A DNA stretch of 64,000 nucleotides from Acinetobacter higginsii. Lineage in GTDB: Bacteria > Pseudomonadota > Gammaproteobacteria > Pseudomonadales > Moraxellaceae. The stretch covers positions 271,568 through 335,567 of the forward strand of contig NZ_KB850070.1 in the NCBI RefSeq assembly GCF_000369525.1. The letters run 5' to 3'. Numbering within the stretch: the first letter of the stretch is position 1; each line of letters opens with the position of its first letter. The notes beneath the pieces are model-generated. The model had not been told where the DNA came from, did no database searches, and worked only from the letters and a program-made list of their open reading frames with translations. This document shows positions 28,472 to 38,247 of this stretch, in pieces. Position numbers and translations under genes: made by a program.

Positions 28472-29211
28472 ATTGATCTCCCCCATGATGGATATTCGAC
28501 TGATTTATGTTTTAAATTGCATCGAAAAGTAATTAGCAATTGCTGTGCCAACTCTATAAAAACTGCATTAAATCTCGATTTTGTCCCATAAAAGTGCTGA
28601 GCTTCTGTCATTTGTGCCTTGGAATTGATCTTTATCAAAAACAGATCTGTTTTTTTGAACTATTTAGAAGCGCTATAAAAATAAAGACTATTTATTGCAC
28701 AAAAAAGAGGCATACCTGCAAAGTAAAAAAGCAACAAAGCGTTTAAAATATAAGCATTGTGTAGAAAAAGCAGGCGGTGTTCCATAAAAGTGCATCGGCA
28801 AAAAACTTAAATTCGCCTGAACGTCTGTAACTTTTAGATTGATGAGTCACTGTCATTCGTCGGGATGGTATTTTTTGCAAACCGATACGCTTATTTTTTA
28901 AACAAAGAAAAAATAACTCATTAAATAAAAAGAAAAAATAATGCAATAAATCACATATTTTTATAAAAATAAATCAAAAAATATACAGCTTATTTTACAA
29001 CCAAATTAAATTAAATTAGATATAAAAATCATTATCTTAAATTTAATTTGATGGTTTTTTAAACGAGAAACAAATCATAAAATTATATAAGTATTTTATT
29101 TAATATTAATTAAATTATTTTAATAAAAATCTATCTTTTTTATGCATAACTTATACAATTGGTCAAAATTTCGGTTCTATCCCAAATTTATTTTTTTTAA
29201 TGAGGCGAGCT
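28472..29211. other. 740-bp divergent region between TorF-type porin copy 2 and the OprD-type porin
   Basis: The left part holds the porin leader and its sigma-54 element (28535-28551). The middle contains only short frames that I do not believe are genes. The right part, about 28950-29190, is extremely AT-rich with many A/T tracts and forms the upstream region of the OprD-type gene. I see no RNA gene. Confidence 0.6.
28535..28551 (-). promoter_or_regulatory. Sigma-54 promoter for TorF-type porin copy 2
   Basis: Identical 17-mer to the element at 26535-26551 (TTGGCACAGCAATTGCT on the minus strand), at the same distance from the start codon. Flanking bases (TAATTAC/TAATTAG and a TTTAAATTGCATC stretch closer to the gene) are also conserved between copies. 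Confidence 0.8.
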
Positions 29212-30504
29212 ATGCCAAAGGCAAATAAACTTACTTTAGCGGTTTTGATTAATGCCGCGTTAATTACCTCAACATATGCAAGCGAACAAAGCGAAGCAAA
29301 AGGACTTGTTGAAGATGCCAAAGGGGATATTTTATTCCGTACTGGTTATTTAAATCGTGACAAAAAGAATGGTGTCAAAGACACAAGCTCATATGCTCAA
29401 ACGGCAATGGTGAAACTGGAAACTGGTTTTACTCAAGGTTTAGTCGGTTTTGGTGCTGGTGTGATTGGTGACGGCTCTTTTAAATTAGGCTCAAACAATA
29501 ATGCTGGTAACGGCATGATTCCACGCGAACGCTTAAATGGTAAAGACAATACTGGCGATACCTATGATCACTGGGCGCGCGGTGGCGGTTTTGTAAAAGC
29601 ACGTATCTCGAATACTACGGTCACTTACGGTACACAAATCTTAGATATCCCTGTTCTGGCAAGCAATACAACACGTTTAGTACCTGAATACTTTGAAGGT
29701 ATTTTGGCAACAAGCCGTGAAATTGATGGCTTAGAGTTAACTGCCGGTAAATTCACTAAAGATCAGTACTCTGACCAAATCAATACTGATGGCCGTCGTT
29801 TAGATCGTGCTGTTGTTTGGGGCGCAAAATACAAATTTGATGACAACTTAAATGCCGCTTACTTTGGCTTAGACAGCAAAGATAAGTTGGATCGTCATTA
29901 TATCAATGTGAACTACAAACAAGCGTTAGATAAAAACAGTGGTTTGACTTACGATTTGAGCGCATATCACACCAAGTGGGATGAAAAAGCGAGCACTTAC
30001 TCAAGTACGACAGATGATTTGTCTAATCGTAAAAACACCATTTGGGCACTTTCTACAACCTATAACACGGGTCCTCACAGCGTGATGTTGGCTTACCAAC
30101 AAAACAATGGCAATACTGGTTATGACTATGGTGAGAATGCTGATGGTGCACAAAGTATCTATTTGCCAAACTCTTACTTGTCTGACTTCATTGGTAACAG
30201 TGAAAAATCTGCACAACTTCAATATAACGTAGACTTTGGTGGTTATGGTGTTCCTGGTTTAAGCTGGACTACTGCATTCGTTTACGGTTGGGACATTAAA
30301 GTTAAGAACCTGACTGACAATGCCAAAGAACGTGAATTCTTTAACCAAGTGAAATACACCGTTCAATCTGGTTTTGCCAAAGATGCAAGCTTACGCTTAC
30401 GTCACTCATACTACCGTGCGAGTGATGACTACCAAACAAATGCCTACATTGGTGATACCAACGAATGGCGTATCTGGCTTGATATTCCTGTGAAATTATT
30501 CTAA
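29212..30504 (+). CDS. oprD: OprD-family outer-membrane porin
   Basis: 430 aa. Signal peptide MPKANKLTLAVLINAALITSTYA, then an OprD-type barrel: SEAKGLVEDAKGDILFRTGYLNRDKK at the N-terminus and EWRIWLDIPVKLF at the end. It resembles what I remember of Acinetobacter OccAB1/OprD, a channel for basic amino acids and other small solutes. An ATG at 29200 is in frame but has only a T-run before it; the ATG at 29212 has GAGG 6-9 bases upstream and is preferred. A terminator follows. Confidence 0.85.
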   Translation: MPKANKLTLAVLINAALITSTYASEQSEAKGLVEDAKGDILFRTGYLNRDKKNGVKDTSSYAQTAMVKLETGFTQGLVGFGAGVIGDGSFKLGSNNNAGNGMIPRERLNGKDNTGDTYDHWARGGGFVKARISNTTVTYGTQILDIPVLASNTTRLVPEYFEGILATSREIDGLELTAGKFTKDQYSDQINTDGRRLDRAVVWGAKYKFDDNLNAAYFGLDSKDKLDRHYINVNYKQALDKNSGLTYDLSAYHTKWDEKASTYSSTTDDLSNRKNTIWALSTTYNTGPHSVMLAYQQNNGNTGYDYGENADGAQSIYLPNSYLSDFIGNSEKSAQLQYNVDFGGYGVPGLSWTTAFVYGWDIKVKNLTDNAKEREFFNQVKYTVQSGFAKDASLRLRHSYYRASDDYQTNAYIGDTNEWRIWLDIPVKLF

Positions 30505-30523
30505 TTCACAGTTGATCAAGCAA

Positions 30524-30559
30524 TAAAAAAACTCCATTCATTCGAATGGAGTTTTTTTA
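30524..30559 (+). terminator. Terminator after the OprD-type porin gene
   Basis: Eleven-bp stem AAACTCCATTC / GAATGGAGTTT with flanking A- and T-runs; could also serve ppa. Confidence 0.88.
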
Positions 30560-30603
30560 TGATCAAGCTTTAAAAATTCCAAGCTTGGGTCAGCATTTCA
30601 AAG

Positions 30604-31131
30604 TTACTTTTTAGCCGCTTCGATTGCTTTAAGTACTTCTGCTTTCGCAACGTCAGCACCTTCCCAACCACTGATTTTTACCCACTTACCAGGCTCTAAA
30701 TCTTTATAGTGAGCAAAGAAATGCTCAACTTGGCTGATCAATAACGGCGGAAGATCTGTATATTCTTGAACATCTTTATAAAGTGGAGATAATTTTTCGT
30801 GTGGAACAGCGATCAGTTTCGCATCGATACCACCATCATCTTCCATTTTTAATTTACCTACTGGGCGGCAACGAATCACAGAACCAGCAGCAACAGGATG
30901 TGGAGTTACAACAAGTACGTCTAATGGGTCACCATCTTCAGACAAAGTATTTGGTACATAACCGTAGTTTGCTGGGTAGAACATTGCTGTACCCATGAAA
31001 CGGTCTACAAATAACGCATCTGAATCTTTATCGATTTCATATTTGATTGGCGCTGCATTTGCAGGAATTTCGATGATGACATAGATGTCATTAGGTGCGT
31101 CTTTACCCGCAGGAATATTGCTATAACTCAT
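30604..31131 (-). CDS. ppa: Inorganic pyrophosphatase
   Basis: Family I soluble pyrophosphatase that pulls biosynthetic reactions forward by hydrolysing PPi. It is 175 aa, with the signature [10 protein letters not shown] (metal-binding aspartates) and [15 protein letters not shown] near the N-terminus. Single-gene unit on the minus strand. Confidence 0.96.
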   Translation of the reverse strand: MSYSNIPAGKDAPNDIYVIIEIPANAAPIKYEIDKDSDALFVDRFMGTAMFYPANYGYVPNTLSEDGDPLDVLVVTPHPVAAGSVIRCRPVGKLKMEDDGGIDAKLIAVPHEKLSPLYKDVQEYTDLPPLLISQVEHFFAHYKDLEPGKWVKISGWEGADVAKAEVLKAIEAAKK

Positions 31132-31247
31132 ATCAACACTCGTTTAATATTGTGAAGTCAGATGTAAATCGGACAGATTATAACGTGAATACAATGAAAA
31201 TGATGCTAGATATGCAAACAGCTGGAGAATTTTCTATCCAGCTGCGC

Positions 31248-31661
31248 TTAAGTCATTTTAATAGTAATCACGAACAGTAAAATTGGACAAAGCAGAGAGA
31301 AAAACCAAATGATTGAACGCAAAGTTGCCAAATTGGCTAGATAACAGATGCCATAAATCACACGGAATACGATGTAAGCCCAACCCAACGTAAGAATAAA
31401 GCGTTCTGGCACAACCATATATTCTGCCATCAAAATCGCAGCAATGAACAAAGGTAAACTTTCAAAGCTATTTTGTTGCACGGCATTGGCGCGTGCAGAC
31501 AACCCTGTTGTTTTAGCTAAAAACTCGCGCGGGTTTTGATTATCTTTTGCTTGAAAACCACCTTTTGATTTTGCAATCAAGGTAAACACATACGGCAACA
31601 AACATGCGACTATAATCATCAATATAATGCCGCTAATACCTTGCATGCTGAGATCCATCAT
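31248..31661 (-). CDS. MAPEG-family membrane protein
   Basis: 137 aa with about four hydrophobic helices. The central KTTGLSARANAVQQNSFESLPLFIAAIL (Arg and Glu in a helix pair) is typical of bacterial MAPEG/eicosanoid-glutathione-like proteins. No substrate is known for these bacterial members. It may start at either of two adjacent Met codons. Confidence 0.8.
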   Translation of the reverse strand: MMDLSMQGISGIILMIIVACLLPYVFTLIAKSKGGFQAKDNQNPREFLAKTTGLSARANAVQQNSFESLPLFIAAILMAEYMVVPERFILTLGWAYIVFRVIYGICYLANLATLRSIIWFFSLLCPILLFVITIKMT

Positions 31662-31796
31662 TTGAAGTTCTTCTGATCATGCTATCATAATCTATAATTT
31701 ATTGAACTTTCATTTGTGCTTGTTCTACAAGCGTTTCTTTTACACCACGTTTGTGTGTAAAAGTTGTGTTTTTTCATACAGTTTTAAGGTCAAACT

Positions 31797-32189
31797 ATGC
31801 AGCAGCAAGATCAAAAAGAAATGTTTGATGTTTTGGCACAGCAACGACAGCATCAACTCTTAGTTGATCGTGTATTGAAAGTCGTACTCCCAATCATGGC
31901 ATTTTTACTCAGTGTGATTTGTGCAAATCTGAATTGGCAGTCAACTCTAGGTACTTTTGTGATCCTCAGCATTGCCTTTTATGCGGTCGGGATTTATCGC
32001 TTAACACTCTGGCATTGGTTGGCGGTCATTGTAATTTATGCTCTTGCTGATAATTATTTTAGCTTTAATGGCATTGATCCAACCCGTTTACGTTTCCAAC
32101 TGGCAACCATGGTGGTTTTTGTCGGCATTGTCGGTATTGGACGACCGTATATCGATCGTTGGCTCATGAAATCAAATAGTACTAAATAA
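31797..32189 (+). CDS. Uncharacterised small inner-membrane protein
   Basis: 130 aa, not recognised. The first 25 residues are polar and Gln-rich, followed by about four hydrophobic helices (VVLPIMAFLLSVICANL; LGTFVILSIAFYAVGIY; LTLWHWLAVIVIYALA; LATMVVFVGIVGIG) and a short basic tail. It ends at a strong terminator. Convergent with fadD. Confidence 0.7.
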   Translation: MQQQDQKEMFDVLAQQRQHQLLVDRVLKVVLPIMAFLLSVICANLNWQSTLGTFVILSIAFYAVGIYRLTLWHWLAVIVIYALADNYFSFNGIDPTRLRFQLATMVVFVGIVGIGRPYIDRWLMKSNSTK

Positions 32190-32195
32190 ATCCAA

Positions 32196-32229
32196 ATAAA
32201 AAAACGCCGCGATTGCGGCGCTTTTTTTA
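32196..32229 (+). terminator. Terminator shared by the small membrane protein gene and fadD
   Basis: GC-rich stem CGCCGC / GCGGCG with a 4-nt loop and A- and T-runs on both sides. Confidence 0.88.
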
Positions 32230-32238
32230 GCTTTATTC

Positions 32239-33918
32239 TTAAGCTGGTTTACGTAAGTCTTTACGTAAGATTTTACCTACATTTGACTTCGGTAATTCTT
32301 CCATAAACTCAACATAACGTGGGCACTTATAACCTGTTAGGTTTTGTTTTGCATAAGCAATAATTTCTTCAGTCGTTAAAGAAGGATCTTTTTTCACGAT
32401 GAATAATTTTGGCACTTCACCTGATTTTTCATCTGGAACACCAATCGCAGCCACTTCCAATACTTTAGGATGTTTCGCAATCACTTCTTCAATTTCACTT
32501 GGATAAACGTTGAAGCCAGATACCAAGATCATGTCTTTTTTACGGTCAACAATCTTCACATAACCACGTGAATCCATCACACCGATATCACCGGTACGGA
32601 AGAAATTATCAGCAGTCATCACTTTGGCAGTTTCATCTGCACGATTCCAATAGCCTTTCATGACTTGAGGGCCACGGATTGAAATTTCACCTTGTTCACC
32701 CAGTGCAACTTCTTTACCGTCATCATCCAAAATTGCAACTTCAGTTAATGGCAATGGAATACCAATGGTGCCACTGAATTCAGTTGTTGCAGGTGGATTC
32801 GCCGTTGCAACTGGCGAAGTCTCAGATAAACCATAACCTTCGATAATGGTTGTACCTGTGATCTTTTTCCATGCTGCCGCAGTTGAAGGCAATACCGCCA
32901 TACCACCGCCCATTGCCATCTTCAGATTGCTATGGTCAAGTTGTTTAAATTCTTCATTGTTCACTAAAGCATTAAACAAAGTGTTTACCGCTGGGAAGAA
33001 TGAAGGCTGGTATTTACGTAATTCACCAACCACTGCTGGCAAGTCACGTGGATTTGGAATCAAGATATTCGCTTGACCTTTGTACATACCGTAAAGCGCA
33101 CATACCATGAACGCAAAGATATGATACAGCGGCAATGCACAAACAATGCGATCACCTTTTGCGCTGTCAGAAGCACCAAACTTACTTGAGAAAATGGCTT
33201 CACACTGAAGTAAGTTCGCCACAAGGTTACGATGCGTCAATTCAGCACCTTTAGAAACACCTGTTGTACCACCCGTGTATTGGAGTACCGCAGTATCACT
33301 TAAGGTTAAGCTTGGACGCTTGTAGTTGCTTGGATTGGCTTTGCTTAATGCAGCATTGAATTTGGTATGCCCAGGGATATTCCACGCTGGAATTTGCTTA
33401 CGCACTTTACGTAAAACAAAGTTGACCAAGGTCCCTTTCAATGTACCCAACATGTCACCCACAGAAGCCACCACAACATGCTTCACAGGTGTTTTACCAA
33501 TAATGCTTTGATAAACGCTGGCAAAGTTTTCAATGATTACCAACACTTCAGCACCAGAGTCATTCAATTGATGCTCAAGTTCACGTGCTGTGTATAATGG
33601 ATTCACGTTTACAAGCACTAAACCTGCACGGAATACACCTAAAGCAACCACTGGGTATTGGAAAACGTTCGGCATCATGACCGCAACACGTGATCCTTTA
33701 GCTAAACCTAAGCTCTGTAAATAAGCAGCGAATTTACGGCTAGCGACTTCTAATTCATTAAACGTTAAAACTTTATCCATGAAGATAAAGGCATCACGTG
33801 AACCAAATTTTTGGAAATTGCGTTCAAAAATATCAACAAGTGAGGTGTTTTCAGCAGGCAGTTCAACTGTTTCTGGAATTCCTGTCTTTTGGTATTCAGC
33901 AAACCAAATCTTTTCCAT
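32239..33918 (-). CDS. fadD: Long-chain fatty acid-CoA ligase
   Basis: Activates fatty acids to acyl-CoA with ATP for beta-oxidation and lipid synthesis; peripheral on the inner membrane. It is 559 aa, with the AMP-binding P-loop YTGGTTGVSKGAELTH (near residue 214), IEGYGLSETSP, the FRTGDIGVMDSRGYVKIVDRKKDMI hinge, and the C-terminal catalytic lysine in PKSNVGKILRKDLR. A small inverted repeat lies 35-47 bases upstream. Confidence 0.93.
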   Translation of the reverse strand: MEKIWFAEYQKTGIPETVELPAENTSLVDIFERNFQKFGSRDAFIFMDKVLTFNELEVASRKFAAYLQSLGLAKGSRVAVMMPNVFQYPVVALGVFRAGLVLVNVNPLYTARELEHQLNDSGAEVLVIIENFASVYQSIIGKTPVKHVVVASVGDMLGTLKGTLVNFVLRKVRKQIPAWNIPGHTKFNAALSKANPSNYKRPSLTLSDTAVLQYTGGTTGVSKGAELTHRNLVANLLQCEAIFSSKFGASDSAKGDRIVCALPLYHIFAFMVCALYGMYKGQANILIPNPRDLPAVVGELRKYQPSFFPAVNTLFNALVNNEEFKQLDHSNLKMAMGGGMAVLPSTAAAWKKITGTTIIEGYGLSETSPVATANPPATTEFSGTIGIPLPLTEVAILDDDGKEVALGEQGEISIRGPQVMKGYWNRADETAKVMTADNFFRTGDIGVMDSRGYVKIVDRKKDMILVSGFNVYPSEIEEVIAKHPKVLEVAAIGVPDEKSGEVPKLFIVKKDPSLTTEEIIAYAKQNLTGYKCPRYVEFMEELPKSNVGKILRKDLRKPA

Positions 33919-33952
33919 AATGCCATTATCTCCGAGTGGTAATCCTTAAAAA

Positions 33953-33965
33953 TGTAACAACGTTA
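33953..33965. promoter_or_regulatory. Possible operator upstream of fadD
   Basis: Perfect inverted repeat GTAAC-N3-GTTAC, 35-47 bases before the fadD ATG. Fatty-acid-degradation genes are often controlled by a FadR or TetR-type (PsrA-like) repressor with small palindromes. No regulator is in the window, so this is only a candidate. Confidence 0.3.
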
Positions 33966-34074
33966 CGTCCATGACAAAACATTTTTTTTAACTTTTTGAA
34001 TTGCCCTGTCAATCTATTCAAACAATATGAATACATTGTCATATATAACGTATTTGTATCACAGAATACTAGCC

Positions 34075-36294
34075 TTATCTCTGAATGAAGAGTCTATTTG
34101 CTTTTTGATATCCGCGTGGTAAAAGTTGCCCCTTTGTTGCTCTTTTTCCTAGATATTTTTGGAGATCGTCCCCTTTCAGTTTTAGATGCTGTTGTCCTGC
34201 AGCGACTTGGATTATTTCATCTAAACTCAGGGTTGTCATGGATAAAATTTGCTCTTTTTCATCAAGTTGTATCAACTTGTTACCTTTACCTTTATTCAGA
34301 ACAGGAAGTTCTGCTAAATCAATAATCAATAAACGTCCTGATGAACTGAGAATCGCGACATGGGTTGCTTGCTGAATTGGCAGCAATGGCAAAGCCGTTG
34401 CCTTATCTGCAACCGTCAAGAATGCCTTACCGGCTTTGGCATTGGTATCCAATTGCGCGGCTTGGGTTTTAAAACCATAACCTTTAGAACTGACAGCGAG
34501 CAATTCATTATTATCGTCCTCAATAAAGACTTGGATAAATGAGACCCCACTGGCTGGAGACAGTTTGGAGCTGAGCGGTTCACCTAAGCCACGTGCTGAT
34601 GGCAAGCTGCTAATTGGCAAGGCATAACTCCGTCCTGTTTGATCCAAGAAGTACACCCGCTGATTGGTTTTACCTACCGCATGACTTAAATACTGGTCCC
34701 CCGCTCGGAAGTTGAGATTAGCAGCATCCACTTCCGCACCTTTGGCAGCACGCACCCAACCAGCTTCTGACAACACCACGGTCACCGCTTCGGCTGGCAT
34801 TAAATCTTGCTCTTTGATCTGCACCGCATCTGCACGGGCAACGATTGGTGAACGGCGATCATCACCAAATTTTTTCGCGTCTTCTTTTAATTCACTGATA
34901 ATAAGATTCTTCAATGATTCTGGATTTGCCAATTGCTCACGAATAATGGCAGCTTTGGCTTCCAGTTCTTCTTGCTCACGGCGAATTTCCATTTCTTCAA
35001 GCTTGGCTAAATGGCGGAGCTTGAGTTCCAAAATTGCTTCAGCTTGAATCTCATCAATACCAAAATGCTGCATCAGTTCAGGCTTCGGCTGGTCTTCTTC
35101 ACGAATAATCCGAATCACGGTATCAATATCTAAGTAGGCAATTAAAAGACCGGCCAAGATATGTAAACGCTTTTCAATTTTGGTTAAATGATATTGCAAA
35201 CGACGGGTCACGGTTTGCTTACGAATCTCAATCCACTCTAACAAGATGCGGCGAATCGATTTCACCTGCGGACGGCCATCCGCCCCAATCATGTTCAGGT
35301 TGACACGGTAGCTTGATTCTAAATCAGTCGTCGCAAATAAGTGACTCATCACCGTTTCTGCATCAACACGATTAGAGCGCAGTACAATCACCAAACGGGT
35401 TGGATTGCGATGATCAGATTCATCCCGAATATCGGCAACCAGTGGTAGCTTCTTGGCAATCATTTGATCGGCAATTTGAGTCACAACTTTTGAACCAGAA
35501 ACCTGATAGGGCAATTCGCTAATCACGATTTCATTTTTTTCGACTGTATACACCGCCCGAACACGATAACTCCCACGACCTGTGGTTTGAATTTTCAGTA
35601 ATTCTTCAGGCGGAGTAATGATTTCAGCTTTGGTCGGTAAATCTGGTGCAGGAATATATTCTGCTAATTTTTCATCGGTGGTTTCAGGGTTACGAATCAG
35701 CGCAATGGTGCCTTTCACCACTTCACGCAAGTTATGTGGCGGGATATCGGTTGCCATCCCCACTGCAATACCCGTGGTACCATTCAATAAAATATTGGGA
35801 ATACGTGCAGGTAAGGTGATTGGTTCTTTCATCGAACCATCAAAGTTATCCTGCCATTCACTGGTGCCCTGCCCAAGCTCACTCAGCAATAATTCACTAT
35901 AAGCCGAAAGTTTAGCTTCGGTATAACGCATGGCCGCGAATGATTTTGGATCATCAGGTGAACCCCAGTTGCCCTGACCCTCAACCAATGGGTAACGATA
36001 GCTAAATGGCTGTGCCATCAATACCATCGCTTCATAACAGGCTGAGTCACCATGCGGATGGTATTTACCGAGTACGTCACCCACGGTACGTGCCGATTTT
36101 TTCGGTTTGCCTGTCGACTTTAAGCCAAGCTCGCTCATCGCATAGACAATACGACGCTGTACAGGCTTTAAACCATCACTGATATGGGGCAATGCACGAT
36201 CCATAATCACGTACATGGCATAGTTCAAGTAAGCCTGCTCAGTGAATTCGGCTACGGAACGGTTTTCTGTTGCATGATGTGCAAGGCTGGTCAT
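34075..36294 (-). CDS. parC: DNA topoisomerase IV subunit A
   Basis: Cuts and rejoins DNA to decatenate chromosomes, with ParE (not in the window). It is 739 aa: N-terminal winged-helix/tower domain with catalytic Tyr124 (AAMRYTEAK), coiled-coil gate, and a short C-terminal beta-pinwheel. The quinolone-resistance region [15 protein letters not shown] has Ser84 and Glu88, the wild-type residues at positions often changed in resistant Acinetobacter. Confidence 0.95.
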   Translation of the reverse strand: MTSLAHHATENRSVAEFTEQAYLNYAMYVIMDRALPHISDGLKPVQRRIVYAMSELGLKSTGKPKKSARTVGDVLGKYHPHGDSACYEAMVLMAQPFSYRYPLVEGQGNWGSPDDPKSFAAMRYTEAKLSAYSELLLSELGQGTSEWQDNFDGSMKEPITLPARIPNILLNGTTGIAVGMATDIPPHNLREVVKGTIALIRNPETTDEKLAEYIPAPDLPTKAEIITPPEELLKIQTTGRGSYRVRAVYTVEKNEIVISELPYQVSGSKVVTQIADQMIAKKLPLVADIRDESDHRNPTRLVIVLRSNRVDAETVMSHLFATTDLESSYRVNLNMIGADGRPQVKSIRRILLEWIEIRKQTVTRRLQYHLTKIEKRLHILAGLLIAYLDIDTVIRIIREEDQPKPELMQHFGIDEIQAEAILELKLRHLAKLEEMEIRREQEELEAKAAIIREQLANPESLKNLIISELKEDAKKFGDDRRSPIVARADAVQIKEQDLMPAEAVTVVLSEAGWVRAAKGAEVDAANLNFRAGDQYLSHAVGKTNQRVYFLDQTGRSYALPISSLPSARGLGEPLSSKLSPASGVSFIQVFIEDDNNELLAVSSKGYGFKTQAAQLDTNAKAGKAFLTVADKATALPLLPIQQATHVAILSSSGRLLIIDLAELPVLNKGKGNKLIQLDEKEQILSMTTLSLDEIIQVAAGQQHLKLKGDDLQKYLGKRATKGQLLPRGYQKANRLFIQR

Positions 36295-36446
36295 TTCAGC
36301 GAGTCATCCAAAATCATTTATTATCGTCAATGTTTTGTATGCTATGTGGATGCAGGCGTTGTGACAAGCCCTTGTTGTTGTTTAAACGTCAAATGGTGTC
36401 TTGTTCGGAGAATTTGTAATTGGATAAGGTTCTAAACAGAAGATTT

Positions 36447-37010
36447 TTACTTATCTAACCTGAGACTTTCTCTAAGTAATGTCATTTTATTTTTATCAAT
36501 ATTTAAAATTTGCAAAGAAGCAAATTCATCATGATCATTAAAGTCCAGACTAAAATGGTGCCCTTGAAAAGATTCAATTGTATTCTCTTTAATAGATGAA
36601 AATGCCAGTTCGATGTAATCCAGACCAATCAGCAATTGAAAATCTGTATCAAATGCATCTTTAAACTGACTGGAAAAATCGTTCATATCTACCACCCAAG
36701 ACGAAACATCAAAAACAGGGAGGAATGTTTTTTTCAAAGCTGACGATGTCGGTGATTTTATCGTTTGAATAATCATCTGTGGATCATAGGTAATAAGTTT
36801 GATCGTTGACAATTCACCTGTTTTTAAAAGCCCTATTTCAATTAAAGATGTAGAGCCATTACCAGCTCTCCAAAACAAATCTGGAGATTTTTCATTCAAA
36901 TAAATAGCAAAGGGGATATAACCATCAATCTCAATTGAATGATAAGAAAACGGACTTATATCAATTCTTTTTAACATCTGCTTATCTATATAATTTTTAT
37001 CAATGCTCAT
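36447..37010 (-). CDS. Uncharacterised protein overlapping the TRIC-type channel gene
   Basis: 187 aa from MSIDKNYIDKQMLKRIDI; not recognised. It has no signal or membrane segment. The ATG at 37010 lies inside the end of the upstream channel gene (11-bp overlap). The frame is open further upstream inside that gene, but those extra residues are Arg/Met-rich and unlikely. Base composition is more AT-rich than its neighbours, which may mark a gained gene. No terminator is obvious after it. Confidence 0.6.
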   Translation of the reverse strand: MSIDKNYIDKQMLKRIDISPFSYHSIEIDGYIPFAIYLNEKSPDLFWRAGNGSTSLIEIGLLKTGELSTIKLITYDPQMIIQTIKSPTSSALKKTFLPVFDVSSWVVDMNDFSSQFKDAFDTDFQLLIGLDYIELAFSSIKENTIESFQGHHFSLDFNDHDEFASLQILNIDKNKMTLLRESLRLDK

Positions 37011-37644
37011 CGGTTGAGGACGCAGATTCCGCATCATCTTCTTTATAAATAAATTTCGGCATTTCCAAACCAAAATAGATCGCAATCAAACGTAAAGTGA
37101 AACCAAAAACCAAAGTAAAAATCACGGTAAGATCGTGTGGTAAACCCACTTCCAAGCACACCCAATAACAAATTACCGCAACAAAGGAAATACTAGCATA
37201 GAGCTCACGACGGAACACCAACGGTACGTCATTACACAGAATATCGCGCAGAATACCACCTGATACTCCAGTTAATACCCCAGCGACCGCAGACACCACA
37301 AAACCATGTCCCATGGATAACGCAATCTGGCAACCAATGATGGTAAAGCCGATTAAACCCAAGGCATCCAGTACCAAGAAGATATTACGCAAATGGCGCA
37401 TCCACTTGGCAATAATAATCGTCACAAAGGCAGCAATACAGGTCAGCACCAAATATTCAGGGTGTTTAACCCAGGTTAAAGGATAATGCCCGAGCAATAC
37501 ATCTCGTACTGAGCCACCACCTAATGCCGTGACACAGGCAATCAGTACCACACCAAACCAGTCCATACTACGTCGGCCCGCTGACAAAGCACCAGTCATC
37601 GCTTCTGCAGTAATGGCAATAATATAAATTACGGTGAGTAACAT
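37000..37644 (-). CDS. TRIC-type cation channel family protein (UPF0126)
   Basis: 214-aa inner-membrane protein with seven predicted helices in two repeats. Each repeat carries a glycine-rich kink: GALSAGRRSMDWFGVVLIACVTALGGGSVRDVLLG and the matching GVLTGVSGGILRDILC. This is the YicG/UPF0126 family, prokaryotic relatives of the trimeric intracellular cation channels. Physiological role in bacteria is unknown. Confidence 0.85.
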   Translation of the reverse strand: MLLTVIYIIAITAEAMTGALSAGRRSMDWFGVVLIACVTALGGGSVRDVLLGHYPLTWVKHPEYLVLTCIAAFVTIIIAKWMRHLRNIFLVLDALGLIGFTIIGCQIALSMGHGFVVSAVAGVLTGVSGGILRDILCNDVPLVFRRELYASISFVAVICYWVCLEVGLPHDLTVIFTLVFGFTLRLIAIYFGLEMPKFIYKEDDAESASSTDEH

Positions 37645-37696
37645 CTGCCTACATCCCTAAATCAGGCGTAAAAGTGTGCGCTATTCTAAGACAAAC

Positions 37697-38173
37697 TTAG
37701 ATGAATTGCGCACAACATTGCTTAAATTTTTTCCCCGAGCCACAAATGCAGGGTTGTTTCATGGTGATTTGCATATCCAGAGTCGGATCAAGGAAATACC
37801 ACCGCTGTTGGTGTAATACAAAATGTGAAATTTCATGATGAATATGCGCTTGCGTGCCATCATGATAATGTGCCTTGAATTCAACCAACGCATGTGTTTT
37901 ATCCAGCTTGGGCTGATGTTGCACGACTTTTAGTTTGAGCCATTGATTCGATTGACTCCAGTCTGCAATCGCAGCTCGGTCTAAAGCTGGCTGTTGCCCC
38001 AAGGCTGTCGTCTGCAAAATATAATCAATCTGTTGCAATGCAAAAGCACTATAACGCGATCGCATCAACTGCTCTGCAGTTTGAGCGACTTGCCGTTTTA
38101 AGTGCAAAGGCTGACAGCACTCAGCATATTGCCCCTGCCCACATGGACAATTTTGTGATGAAGTCATTTCCAA
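37697..38173 (-). CDS. YchJ-family SEC-C protein
   Basis: 158 aa with an SEC-C zinc motif at each end: CPCGQGQYAECCQPLH at the N-terminus and CICGSGKKFKQCCA at the C-terminus. An NTF2-like middle part contains LMRSRYSAFALQQIDYIL. This is the YchJ/UPF0225 layout. Function is unknown; SEC-C motifs bind zinc and occur on SecA and other proteins. Confidence 0.88.
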   Translation of the reverse strand: MEMTSSQNCPCGQGQYAECCQPLHLKRQVAQTAEQLMRSRYSAFALQQIDYILQTTALGQQPALDRAAIADWSQSNQWLKLKVVQHQPKLDKTHALVEFKAHYHDGTQAHIHHEISHFVLHQQRWYFLDPTLDMQITMKQPCICGSGKKFKQCCAQFI

Positions 38174-38182
38174 TTCTCAAAT

Positions 38183-38233
38183 AAAAAAGCCCTGAGAAAA
38201 GCCTTGTACCACAAGGCCAAACTCAAAGGCTAT
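38183..38233 (-). terminator. Compound hairpin terminator after the TerC/CorC gene
   Basis: An inner stem GCCTTGT / ACAAGGC with a 3-nt loop sits inside weaker outer pairing (AGCC..TGAG with CTCA..GGCT), followed on the minus strand by a T-run. It separates the TerC/CorC gene from ychJ. Confidence 0.7.
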
Positions 38234-38247
38234 TTGCTCAAACTTAA

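Noticed and set aside
28540..28946. Two short frames of 68 and 67 codons between the TorF-type and OprD-type porin genes
   Set aside because: Lysine/Cys/Phe-rich products typical of random AT-rich DNA; one overlaps the sigma-54 element.
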